Origin: an uncultured Prevotellaceae bacterium
GTDB lineage: Bacteria > Bacteroidota > Bacteroidia > Bacteroidales > Bacteroidaceae
DNA: 20,425 nt
NCBI GenBank assembly: GCA_900315105.1
Contig: OMXX01000072.1
Span: 1-20,425, forward strand
Reading direction: 5' to 3'
Shown: piece after piece, positions 14,826 through 20,425 of the stretch
Position numbering within the stretch: position 1 is the stretch's first letter
Layout: every line of letters starts with the position of its first letter
Position numbers and translations under genes: made by a program
Notes under the pieces: generated by a model
What the model saw: only the letters and a program-made list of their open reading frames with translations
Told to the model about the DNA's origin: nothing
Database searches by the model: none

Positions 14826-15902
14826 ATGGAGGGCATCCGCAAGTACATACCCATACAGAACCTCTACTATCTCCTTTGCTACGCATGGGATTTGGCAGAG
14901 CAGCGCGACAAGATAAAGGTTGACGCAGAACACTGCAATACCTATCCAGACTTGTTCGCCAAGCTGTTGGTGGCCGGATGCCAAAGGCTCTTCCGTTACG
15001 GAATCTACCATGAGTATGTCAACGTGGAAGAGGAGAGGTACGGTGTGAAAGGAAAGCTTAATGTCAGCAAGACGCTGAAGGCCAATCACTGGAGAGAAGG
15101 AAGGCTGCAATGCAACTATGACGAGTATTCTCATGATGTGCTTATCAATCAGATTATCTATGCCACATTGAGACGGCTGATGAATTATGATGGTCTCGAC
15201 GCAGCCAACCACAAGGCGGTCAAGACTGTGTATCTTCAATTCCCTCCAGTCTCTCTGATTCCGCTATCCAAGGAGGACTTTGGCAAAGTGACCATAACCC
15301 GTAACAATCGCTTTTATGGTCTGCTGGTACATATTTGCCAACTAATATTTGAGTCTCTGCTTCCCGATGAGCATACCAAGGGAAAATATCATTTCCTTGA
15401 TTTCTCCAAGGACAGGCTCAATGCCATCTTCGAGAAGTTCCTCTTCAACTTCTACAAGAAGGAGTGCCGGGATGAATATCCGACCGTTGACCGCTCGTAC
15501 ATTGATTTCCAAATGTCGCCCGCGGATGAGAATACTATCAACCACCTGCCTACGATGATTACGGACGTAACGATGACCAACAAAAGAATGAAACGTAAAA
15601 TCATCCTCGATGCCAAGTACTATATCCAGACGTTGGTCTCGCGCCCGGAAGAAGGCAGCAAGGAACATATCCGTCGTGAGCATATCTCTCAAATCATGAG
15701 CTACGTTCTCAACCAAGAGGACGACTCGCTACCATATACGCTCAGAACCAACGGCATTCTCGTATATCCAGAGGTCCAGAAGTCCATCTTCGATACTTAC
15801 CGTTATCGCAACACTGACCACTACATCCGTGTTTGCACAGTGGACCTGAATGAGGAATGGAAGGAGATAGATAGAAGATTGAAAGAAATTATTAAATTTT
15901 AA
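14826..15902 (+). CDS. mcrC: McrC-type nuclease subunit of the second McrBC pair (358 aa)
   Basis: McrC supplies the DNA-cutting subunit that sits on the McrB ring. The length is the family standard. The N-terminus YIPIQNLYYLLCYAWD (8-22) is typical of the McrC docking domain. The C-terminal PD-(D/E)XK domain shows FEKFLFNFYKKE (202-213, Glu203), LPTMITDVTM with Asp247, IILDAKYY with Asp262 and Lys264, and the helix HISQIMSYV (286-294). All catalytic residues are present, so the enzyme should be active. It starts 1 nt after mcrB, and the stop is followed after 6 nt by a 35-codon gene, suggesting that the peptide genes downstream are part of this transcript. Confidence 0.93.
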   Translation: MEGIRKYIPIQNLYYLLCYAWDLAEQRDKIKVDAEHCNTYPDLFAKLLVAGCQRLFRYGIYHEYVNVEEERYGVKGKLNVSKTLKANHWREGRLQCNYDEYSHDVLINQIIYATLRRLMNYDGLDAANHKAVKTVYLQFPPVSLIPLSKEDFGKVTITRNNRFYGLLVHICQLIFESLLPDEHTKGKYHFLDFSKDRLNAIFEKFLFNFYKKECRDEYPTVDRSYIDFQMSPADENTINHLPTMITDVTMTNKRMKRKIILDAKYYIQTLVSRPEEGSKEHIRREHISQIMSYVLNQEDDSLPYTLRTNGILVYPEVQKSIFDTYRYRNTDHYIRVCTVDLNEEWKEIDRRLKEIIKF

Positions 15903-15908
15903 TATACA

Positions 15909-16016
15909 ATGGTAGAAACAAAAACGACATCAATTCCTCAACCTGATAGTTTACAACAAAGGGGAAAGGTAACTCCTACATCAGTGCCTCGACCAACAAC
16001 ACCCCCCAAAAAATAA
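15909..16016 (+). CDS. Tandem micropeptide 1, Pro/Thr-rich (35 aa)
   Basis: A tiny gene with an ATG 6 nt after mcrC and a TAA stop. The peptide starts MVETKTTSIPQPDSLQQR and continues with GKVTPTSVPRPTTPPKK. The last 17 residues are almost the same as those of the next small gene. The first half contains a looser copy of the motif (TSIPQPDS against TSVPRPTT). There is no signal peptide, membrane segment or Cys; it should be soluble, basic at the tail and largely unfolded, a style seen in short linear motifs that bind or are modified by partner proteins. Codon comparison with the second copy shows mostly synonymous change, which argues that it is translated. Function unknown; the two-transmembrane protein encoded next is the obvious candidate partner. 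Confidence 0.7.
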   Translation: MVETKTTSIPQPDSLQQRGKVTPTSVPRPTTPPKK

Positions 16017-16029
16017 TAAATTTATTATT
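16012..16029. repeat. Perfect 18-bp AT palindrome between the two peptide genes
   Basis: AATAATAAA followed directly by its inverse TTTATTATT. It starts on the last lysine codon of peptide 1, includes its stop, and fills most of the 16-nt gap before the second ATG (16033). It could bind a dimeric protein or form a weak AU hairpin in mRNA, or be chance in AT-rich DNA. Confidence 0.5.
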
Positions 16030-16032
16030 GTT

Positions 16033-16116
16033 ATGACAAGCAAGAAATCAGAAAATCAAAGTGGAAAGATAACACCTACATCAGTACCCCGTCCAACTAC
16101 ACCACAAAAAAAATAA
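16033..16116 (+). CDS. Tandem micropeptide 2, Pro/Thr-rich (27 aa)
   Basis: ATG at 16033, TAA at 16114-16116. The peptide reads MTSKKSENQS followed by GKITPTSVPRPTTPQKK. The N-terminal ten residues differ from peptide 1, whereas the 17-residue tail is conserved except for V/I and P/Q. This division into a variable head and a conserved tail suggests the tail is the functional part. The stop is followed after 4 nt by the ATG of the two-transmembrane protein, so translation is probably coupled. No Shine-Dalgarno site is apparent, as is common in Bacteroidetes. The proximity of both peptide genes to mcrC and to a membrane protein in one orientation supports a shared operon. Function unknown. Confidence 0.7.
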   Translation: MTSKKSENQSGKITPTSVPRPTTPQKK

Positions 16117-16120
16117 TAGC

Positions 16121-16708
16121 ATGGATCAAGAGTCTTTTGACACATATAAAAATGCTCAGTTAGATATTATTTGGGCAAAACTTGAAGAAATCTATACAAA
16201 CATAGAATATTCTTCACTTAAAGCAGCCTCAGAGAAGTCTAATGTACAAAAGAGAATAATAGTGGCACTGATTGTAATCAATGCCATATATAGTTCTGTA
16301 TGCTTTTTATATAGTGAAGGTATACTTAAGCCACATTCACTTGCATATATTGTTATTAGCGCTATTTACATCTTTGGAGGCGGAATAATTGCATATTTCA
16401 AGTCTGACTGGTTGGAAGAAATTGTAGGTCTAAAAACCCAAAATGGACAAAAGCTAATAGAACTCAATTCGTCTTTAGAAACGTATAGACTAAAGATATT
16501 TGGAACTTTTGCCAAAGCAAGAGTTTGTGAAGATGAAAAAGAATTTGAAAGTTTAATAAAGGATTTTCATCAAATAGTATCTGATTATCTACCTTTTGAA
16601 AAAAAACATGACGAACTTACTGGAGTAATTGACCCCGTTTTGGAAAAGGAAGCTCAACGCAGAGCAAAATTAAAGATGCTGGAGCTTACAAAAAGTATAC
16701 AAAAATAG
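16121..16708 (+). CDS. Two-transmembrane protein, SLATT-effector-like (195 aa)
   Basis: An N-terminal helical stretch (1-44) leads to two membrane segments, RIIVALIVINAIYSSVCFLY (about 45-64) and LAYIVISAIYIFGGGIIAYF (about 74-93), joined by a short loop. About 100 cytoplasmic residues follow, rich in charged helices (LEEIVGLKTQNGQKLIELNS, then EKEFESLIKDFHQIVSDYLP, then EKEAQRRAKLKMLELTKSIQ). This layout, two close helices near the N-terminus plus a helical cytosolic tail, is that of SLATT-type two-TM proteins, proposed pore-forming effectors in nucleotide-signal and other defence loci. I see no cyclase or sensor gene beside it, only McrBC and the two micropeptides. It could therefore be an effector held inactive by the peptides, or an unrelated membrane protein. 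Topology is confident; the family link is moderate. Confidence 0.7.
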   Translation: MDQESFDTYKNAQLDIIWAKLEEIYTNIEYSSLKAASEKSNVQKRIIVALIVINAIYSSVCFLYSEGILKPHSLAYIVISAIYIFGGGIIAYFKSDWLEEIVGLKTQNGQKLIELNSSLETYRLKIFGTFAKARVCEDEKEFESLIKDFHQIVSDYLPFEKKHDELTGVIDPVLEKEAQRRAKLKMLELTKSIQK

Positions 16709-16791
16709 GTAGGTTTACAAAAATATATAAACACTGAAGTCTAAAAATCAATAGTATAAATAATAAAAGTACAAATTATTACCAATGCACT

Positions 16792-17178
16792 ATGAAGAAA
16801 TTTATATTACTAATTATGATTCTTACAATGCCATTAATGTCAAAGGCACAAGAGACGAAACAGTATTATATTTACAATATCGTCAACTTTGAGGGCAGTC
16901 TGAAGAATGAAGGCTTCAAGGTAACAGTTGACAATGGCAAAACGATCGATAAGCTGCGTGATGAGAACGGTAAACGCATCATTTTCACAACGCCTGCCGG
17001 TGCATTGATGTACTTTACTTCCAAAGGTTGGGAGCTATATTCACACGGCTCAACAACGGAAGGTACTGTTGTTAACGGTATAGGTGGTAGTGACTCAAGC
17101 ACATATTGGATACTTCGAAAGCCTTGCACAAAAGAGGAATTTGACAAGGCAGTCAACGAGGCTGTTAAGAAGGAATAA
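16792..17178 (+). CDS. Small secreted protein (128 aa), family not recognised
   Basis: A signal peptide (MKKFILLIMILTMPLMSKAQ) is followed by a compact domain of about 108 residues with GSLKNEGFKVTVDNGKTIDK, LRDENGKRIIFTTPAGALMY, then FTSKGWELYSHGS and a C-terminal helix TKEEFDKAVNEAVKK. Several Bacteroidetes carry similar exported proteins with the phrase DENGK(R/K)I.F.TPA.AL.Y...GWE, all uncharacterised as far as I know. It probably resides in the periplasm. It begins 83 nt after the two-transmembrane gene; that gap is AT-rich and shows neither a convincing TAnnTTTG box nor a terminator, so it could belong to either transcript. GC is higher than in the preceding gene. The helicase gene starts 39 nt after its stop. 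Confidence 0.75.
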   Translation: MKKFILLIMILTMPLMSKAQETKQYYIYNIVNFEGSLKNEGFKVTVDNGKTIDKLRDENGKRIIFTTPAGALMYFTSKGWELYSHGSTTEGTVVNGIGGSDSSTYWILRKPCTKEEFDKAVNEAVKKE

Positions 17179-17217
17179 TTTTCACAAGATAGGCGTAAAG
17201 AGATACTGGTAGAATTG

Positions 17218-19755
17218 ATGATAGTACTGCTTTTCTCCATACTTGCATTCATAATAATTGGAATATTGATATTCCGATTGTATCTTGGTAATCAGGCAAA
17301 GAAGTTGTCTGAGGATCTTACTTTGTCGACAGACATCCCAACAGAAGTAGATCAAGCTTTTCAAGGCAGGTCCATAAACGAATCAGACAAAAAAGGTATT
17401 CTTAGTCCCTATGAAGAAGACTATCAGCGTGCATTAAAACTCAATGCATGGCTTGACAGGTTCCATGTAAACGCTACCGATGAGATCATAAATCTTATGT
17501 CGTCGTACGAAAGTATTGACAGCATTGTTGAAAGGCACAACAAACAGGTAGAGGACGAAATACTAGCAGAGAATAAGGTCTTCTTTGATACATGTCTCAA
17601 ATATCCTTTAGACCAGCAACAACGAAAGGCTATCATTGCTGATGAAGACAATGTGCTCGTAGTAAGCAGTGCCGGCAGTGGCAAGACATCATCTATCGTA
17701 GGCAAGGTGAAGTATCTCACAGAGGTTAAACATGTAAATCCAGAGAAGATCCTACTCATCAGCTACACACATAAAGCTGCGACAGAGCTGACTGAGAGGG
17801 CCTGTGCGAAAGGATTGCGAGGTTATACGTTTCATAAACTGGCATTGGATCTGATTGGCAAGGCCACTGGGGAGAAGCCGAGCATCTGTGACAATGCGGA
17901 CGTTCTGTTTGTCAAGATATACCATCAGCTGCTCGGTGACAAGAAATTCCGCGAGAGCATACTTGACTATTTCGTGGATTATGACCAGCACATGGAAGAC
18001 TGGGAGAAACGCAAGAAGCAGAGGCAGCAAGACCTTGCGATGGCAAAGGCAAAAACCATCAAGGCTATCTTTCCTGACATGGATGGCAATACTTTCAATG
18101 TGCGTAGCGAGCAGGAAAAGAAAATCGCATATGCTTTGACAGCTCTTGGTGTCAAATATCGCTATGAAGAGCCTTATGAGCATCAGGTGGCAGACGAGAC
18201 ACACAGCCAGTACAGCCCGGACTTTTCCATCCATTATGAGAAAGACGGCAAACCTTACCGACTGTATTTAGAACACTTTGGAGTCGATGAGCACAGCCTT
18301 GTCCCCGTGTGGTTTGCAGAAGAAAAGGGTATGTCATACGACGAGGCAAACAAACGGTATAACGATGGCATCACATGGAAGAAGAGCGTCCATGAGAAGT
18401 TTGGCACAAAGATGATATGCACGTCAAGCTCCGACTTTCATGCTAAGGACATCAAAGAAAAACTGAAGAAGCTATTGAAGGATGCCGGAGTTCCTTTGAA
18501 TGAGAAAACAGACGAGGAGCTATATGCCCTAGTACTGCCCAAGGGAAGTAATCAAGAGAAAGCCTTTATCCGTCTGACGGTAACATTTATCACCCAGCTA
18601 AAATCAAGATGCGGAAAGATAGAAGATGCTCTCAATGATGCCAAGGAAGTTAATGATGAGAGGAGCGTTTTCGTCATCAAGAACATCTTTCAGCCTGTGT
18701 ATAAGGAATATGTCCGTGAACTTGAAGAAAGAAAACAGATTGATTTCACGGATGCCATCCTCATGGCTACGAAGCTGTGCAAGGAAAGCCATCCTGTCAG
18801 TTTCGACTACATCATCGTTGATGAGTTTCAGGACATATCCATAGACAGGTATAAATTCCTGCAAACGTTGCGGAATGGAGAGAAACCAGCAAAACTTTTC
18901 TGCGTCGGCGATGACTGGCAGTCGATATATCGCTTCTCTGGAAGCGATATGACTTTATTCAGTCAGTTTCCAAAATATTTCGGTGCGACAGACATACGAA
19001 AGATAGAGACTACCTATAGGTTTGGTGAACCTTTGGTGTCACTGTCTTCCTCTTTCATTCAAAAGAACAGTGCGCAGTTGAGAAAGGACATACATCCATT
19101 CAACACGTCTGCAAAGACAGAACTGCTATTTCAGGAATATGACCGTCCCCAGTATGTTGACACATTGGAAAGAGTAATAAGCAGCATCCCAAAGGATAAA
19201 TCAGTTTTCTTGTTAGGCCGCTATTCATTCGATGACTATTACCTTTCGTTCCGATATAAATGCATTAAGGAGAACGGCAACTTCTACTATGAGATAGGTG
19301 GAAGGAAAATGGAGTTTCTTACTGTCCATAAGTCAAAGGGACTTGAGGCAGACTACGTGATACTCCTACAATGCAACAAAGGAACATTCGGTTTCCCATC
19401 ACAGATTAGCGACGACCCGGTACTGCAATATGTCTTGTCTGGTGCAGACAACTATCCATATGGTGAGGAACGACGCTTGTTCTATGTTGCTATCACTCGT
19501 GCAAAAGAGAAGACAATAGTCATGTATGACAAGCGTTATCCTTCCGTTTTTGTTGACGAATTCCTGCATCCGGGGAAAATAACAGCCGAGAGCTATGCAG
19601 TACACAGAAATGCCAACAAGCGTTGGACAAAGGCCGCCGATCAATACCTGCTTGACCTTCACCATCAAGGCAAAAGCATCAAATACATCTCTCATAAGAT
19701 GGGGCGAAGCCAAACATCAATCATCATGAGACTTGGAAAGCTGGGAGTAGAATAG
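17218..19755 (+). CDS. Membrane-anchored helicase IV-like SF1 helicase with nuclease-like insertion (845 aa)
   Basis: A UvrD/Rep-superfamily DNA helicase closest in style to E. coli helicase IV (HelD). The first 24 residues are one hydrophobic helix (MIVLLFSILAFIIIGILIFR), unusual for this family and suggesting membrane attachment. Helicase motifs: Q motif PLDQQQRKAI (130-139), Walker A SAGSGKTS (151-158), Walker B IIVDEFQDIS (532-541), VGDDWQSIYRFSGSD (563-577), TTYRF (598-602), TVHKSKGLEADYV and RRLFYVAITRAKEK. Between them, residues about 300-410 resemble a Vsr/PD-(D/E)XK-like insertion with YSPDFSI (Asp335) and YLEHFG (Glu352), but the expected catalytic Lys is replaced by His. The last 45 residues (RWTKAADQYLLDLHHQGKSI, then YISHKMGRSQTSIIMRL) look like a small helix-turn-helix. 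The ATG at 17218 is preferred to the TTG at 17215. Role: DNA repair or defence; not decided by context. Confidence 0.88.
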   Translation: MIVLLFSILAFIIIGILIFRLYLGNQAKKLSEDLTLSTDIPTEVDQAFQGRSINESDKKGILSPYEEDYQRALKLNAWLDRFHVNATDEIINLMSSYESIDSIVERHNKQVEDEILAENKVFFDTCLKYPLDQQQRKAIIADEDNVLVVSSAGSGKTSSIVGKVKYLTEVKHVNPEKILLISYTHKAATELTERACAKGLRGYTFHKLALDLIGKATGEKPSICDNADVLFVKIYHQLLGDKKFRESILDYFVDYDQHMEDWEKRKKQRQQDLAMAKAKTIKAIFPDMDGNTFNVRSEQEKKIAYALTALGVKYRYEEPYEHQVADETHSQYSPDFSIHYEKDGKPYRLYLEHFGVDEHSLVPVWFAEEKGMSYDEANKRYNDGITWKKSVHEKFGTKMICTSSSDFHAKDIKEKLKKLLKDAGVPLNEKTDEELYALVLPKGSNQEKAFIRLTVTFITQLKSRCGKIEDALNDAKEVNDERSVFVIKNIFQPVYKEYVRELEERKQIDFTDAILMATKLCKESHPVSFDYIIVDEFQDISIDRYKFLQTLRNGEKPAKLFCVGDDWQSIYRFSGSDMTLFSQFPKYFGATDIRKIETTYRFGEPLVSLSSSFIQKNSAQLRKDIHPFNTSAKTELLFQEYDRPQYVDTLERVISSIPKDKSVFLLGRYSFDDYYLSFRYKCIKENGNFYYEIGGRKMEFLTVHKSKGLEADYVILLQCNKGTFGFPSQISDDPVLQYVLSGADNYPYGEERRLFYVAITRAKEKTIVMYDKRYPSVFVDEFLHPGKITAESYAVHRNANKRWTKAADQYLLDLHHQGKSIKYISHKMGRSQTSIIMRLGKLGVE

Positions 19756-19788
19756 TATCGACAATAAAATTAAAACTCTATTAGTTCT

Positions 19789-20202
19789 ATGGTACAACAA
19801 ACAGAATTTACACTTCAGGAGTGTTCCCGTGGCTTCCATCTGATAACGGATGAGGTACTTCGGCATCTTCCACAATTGCCGAAGACGGGACTACTCAACC
19901 TTTTCGTGCAGCATACCAGCTGCGCGTTGAGCATCTGTGAGAACTGGGATCTGGATGTAAGAGAGGATATGGAAACGATTTACGACAGGCTCGTGCCGGA
20001 GAATATGCCGGACTACCGACACGTCCTTGAGGGGGCCGATGATATGCCAGCTCACGCTAAGTGCATCATTACGGGCGTGAGCATCAACATTCCCATTACT
20101 GACGGGCGACTGAACCTCGGAACATGGCAAGGCATCTATCTCTGTGAGTTCCGCAACGACGGCGGAGCACGGAGAGTGGTGGCTACGATTGTGGATGAAT
20201 AA
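19789..20202 (+). CDS. yjbQ: YjbQ / UPF0047 family protein (137 aa)
   Basis: A small, widely conserved single-domain protein. The family marks are NLFVQHTSCALSICENWD (37-54, containing the conserved HTS) and the C-terminal ITDGRLNLGTWQGIYLCEFR with RRVVATI, which form its active-site cleft with conserved His and Asp residues. The E. coli member has weak thiamine-phosphate synthase activity and can substitute when ThiE is lost; the true substrate is unsettled. The length is standard. It sits 33 nt after the helicase with no terminator between, but is a housekeeping-type gene, so the mobile or defence region probably ends around here. The ATG at 19789 gives the usual family N-terminus. Confidence 0.93.
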   Translation: MVQQTEFTLQECSRGFHLITDEVLRHLPQLPKTGLLNLFVQHTSCALSICENWDLDVREDMETIYDRLVPENMPDYRHVLEGADDMPAHAKCIITGVSINIPITDGRLNLGTWQGIYLCEFRNDGGARRVVATIVDE

Positions 20203-20221
20203 GACCTTGACAAAAATAGAA

Positions 20222-20425
20222 ATGAAGCTTGCATATTACACCCGCATAAAATCCAGGTACCCAGTATTATGCACAATCATACAGAGAATGTTTTACTGTT
20301 CTATGATTGCCATGTTACTGAATCCTACCTCATGGCTATTCTTATCCACTCCAATTACAATAGTGACAGACCCACACCTTCTTGCGTTCTGTTTCTGTTT
20401 TGCCATGCTGTACATGATTCCATAT
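20222..20425 (+). CDS. Start of a hydrophobic membrane protein, cut by the window end
   Basis: From the ATG at 20222 the frame stays open for all 68 remaining codons. The product begins MKLAYYTRIKSRYPVLCTII and contains two hydrophobic stretches (MFYCSMIAMLLNPTSWLFL, and LLAFCFCFAMLYMIPY at the edge), so it looks like an inner-membrane protein with a basic cytoplasmic N-terminus. It starts 19 nt after the yjbQ stop on the same strand. No family is recognised, and without the rest it could still be a chance open frame. Confidence 0.45.
   Translation, partial: MKLAYYTRIKSRYPVLCTIIQRMFYCSMIAMLLNPTSWLFLSTPITIVTDPHLLAFCFCFAMLYMIPY

Larger units (their letters stand above)
15963..16116 (+). repeat. 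54-bp direct duplication encoding the shared peptide tail
   Basis: Copies at 15963-16016 and 16063-16116 (period 100 nt) are identical at 45 of 54 positions by hand count. They encode G-K-(V/I)-TPTSVPRPTTP-(P/Q)-KK plus TAA. Of eight codons that differ, six are synonymous and two change the residue (V/I, P/Q). This pattern points to an old duplication held under protein-level selection rather than a recent copy. Confidence 0.85.

Noticed and set aside
15963..16116. Two-unit direct repeat as the start of a CRISPR array
   Set aside because: Only two units, no spacer regularity, no cas genes, and codon-wise conservation shows that it is protein-coding.
16709..16791. Promoter for the secreted protein gene (TAGGTTTA near 16712)
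   Set aside because: It misses the final G of TAnnTTTG, lies at the end of the preceding gene and has no clear -33 element.

Overview
The window looks like a Bacteroidales chromosome, most plausibly Prevotella or a close relative. Several promoters carry the Bacteroidetes -7 box TAnnTTTG, Shine-Dalgarno sites are weak, there is a Bacteroidetes-type TraG, and the secreted proteins have typical Bacteroidetes signal peptides. No rRNA, tRNA or CRISPR array was seen. The identifications below come from motif reading and memory of protein families, not from database searches.

Left part (1-5240): remains of mobile DNA. It opens inside a broken conjugation ATPase gene (traG). Next come two ordinary envelope genes: an outer-membrane barrel with its own terminator, and a secreted coiled-coil protein with promoter and terminator. 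After these lies a string of gene fossils on the minus strand: an unnamed Bacteroides-type protein with internal stops, a probable ArdA antirestriction C-terminus, and an acetyltransferase with two nonsense codons. A small lipoprotein gene sits among them and appears intact.

Centre (5247-15902): a restriction-modification island built around a divergent control region. vsr (mismatch endonuclease) points left. To the right, an XRE/controller-like regulator, two cytosine-5 methyltransferases, a small unrecognised protein that may be a B3/EcoRII-N-like DNA reader, a McrB-like AAA+ motor and a 714-residue LlaJI/McrC-like nuclease follow with gaps of a few bases or short overlaps. This is the layout of the LlaJI and BsuMI systems, which use two m5C methylases and an NTP-driven McrBC-like restriction machine. 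Directly behind it, in the same direction, lies a second, independent McrB-McrC pair.

Right of mcrC (15909-16708): two tiny genes of 35 and 27 codons share a 17-residue proline/threonine-rich tail. Six of the eight codon differences in the shared part are synonymous. They are followed 4 nt later by a two-transmembrane protein resembling SLATT-type defence effectors. This peptide-plus-membrane-protein module is the part of the window I cannot match to any described system and is the best candidate for something new.

Far right (16792-20425): a small secreted protein, a helicase IV-like superfamily 1 helicase with an N-terminal membrane anchor and a nuclease-like insertion, a YjbQ/UPF0047 protein, and the start of a membrane protein that runs off the end.

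How the genes fit together: the two methylases probably protect host DNA, Vsr would repair the T:G mismatches that methylcytosine deamination creates, the first McrB/nuclease pair would cut unmethylated DNA, and the second pair would cut modified foreign DNA. GC content differs sharply between the AT-rich N-terminal domains and GC-richer AAA+ cores of both McrB proteins, which suggests modular exchange of target-recognition parts.
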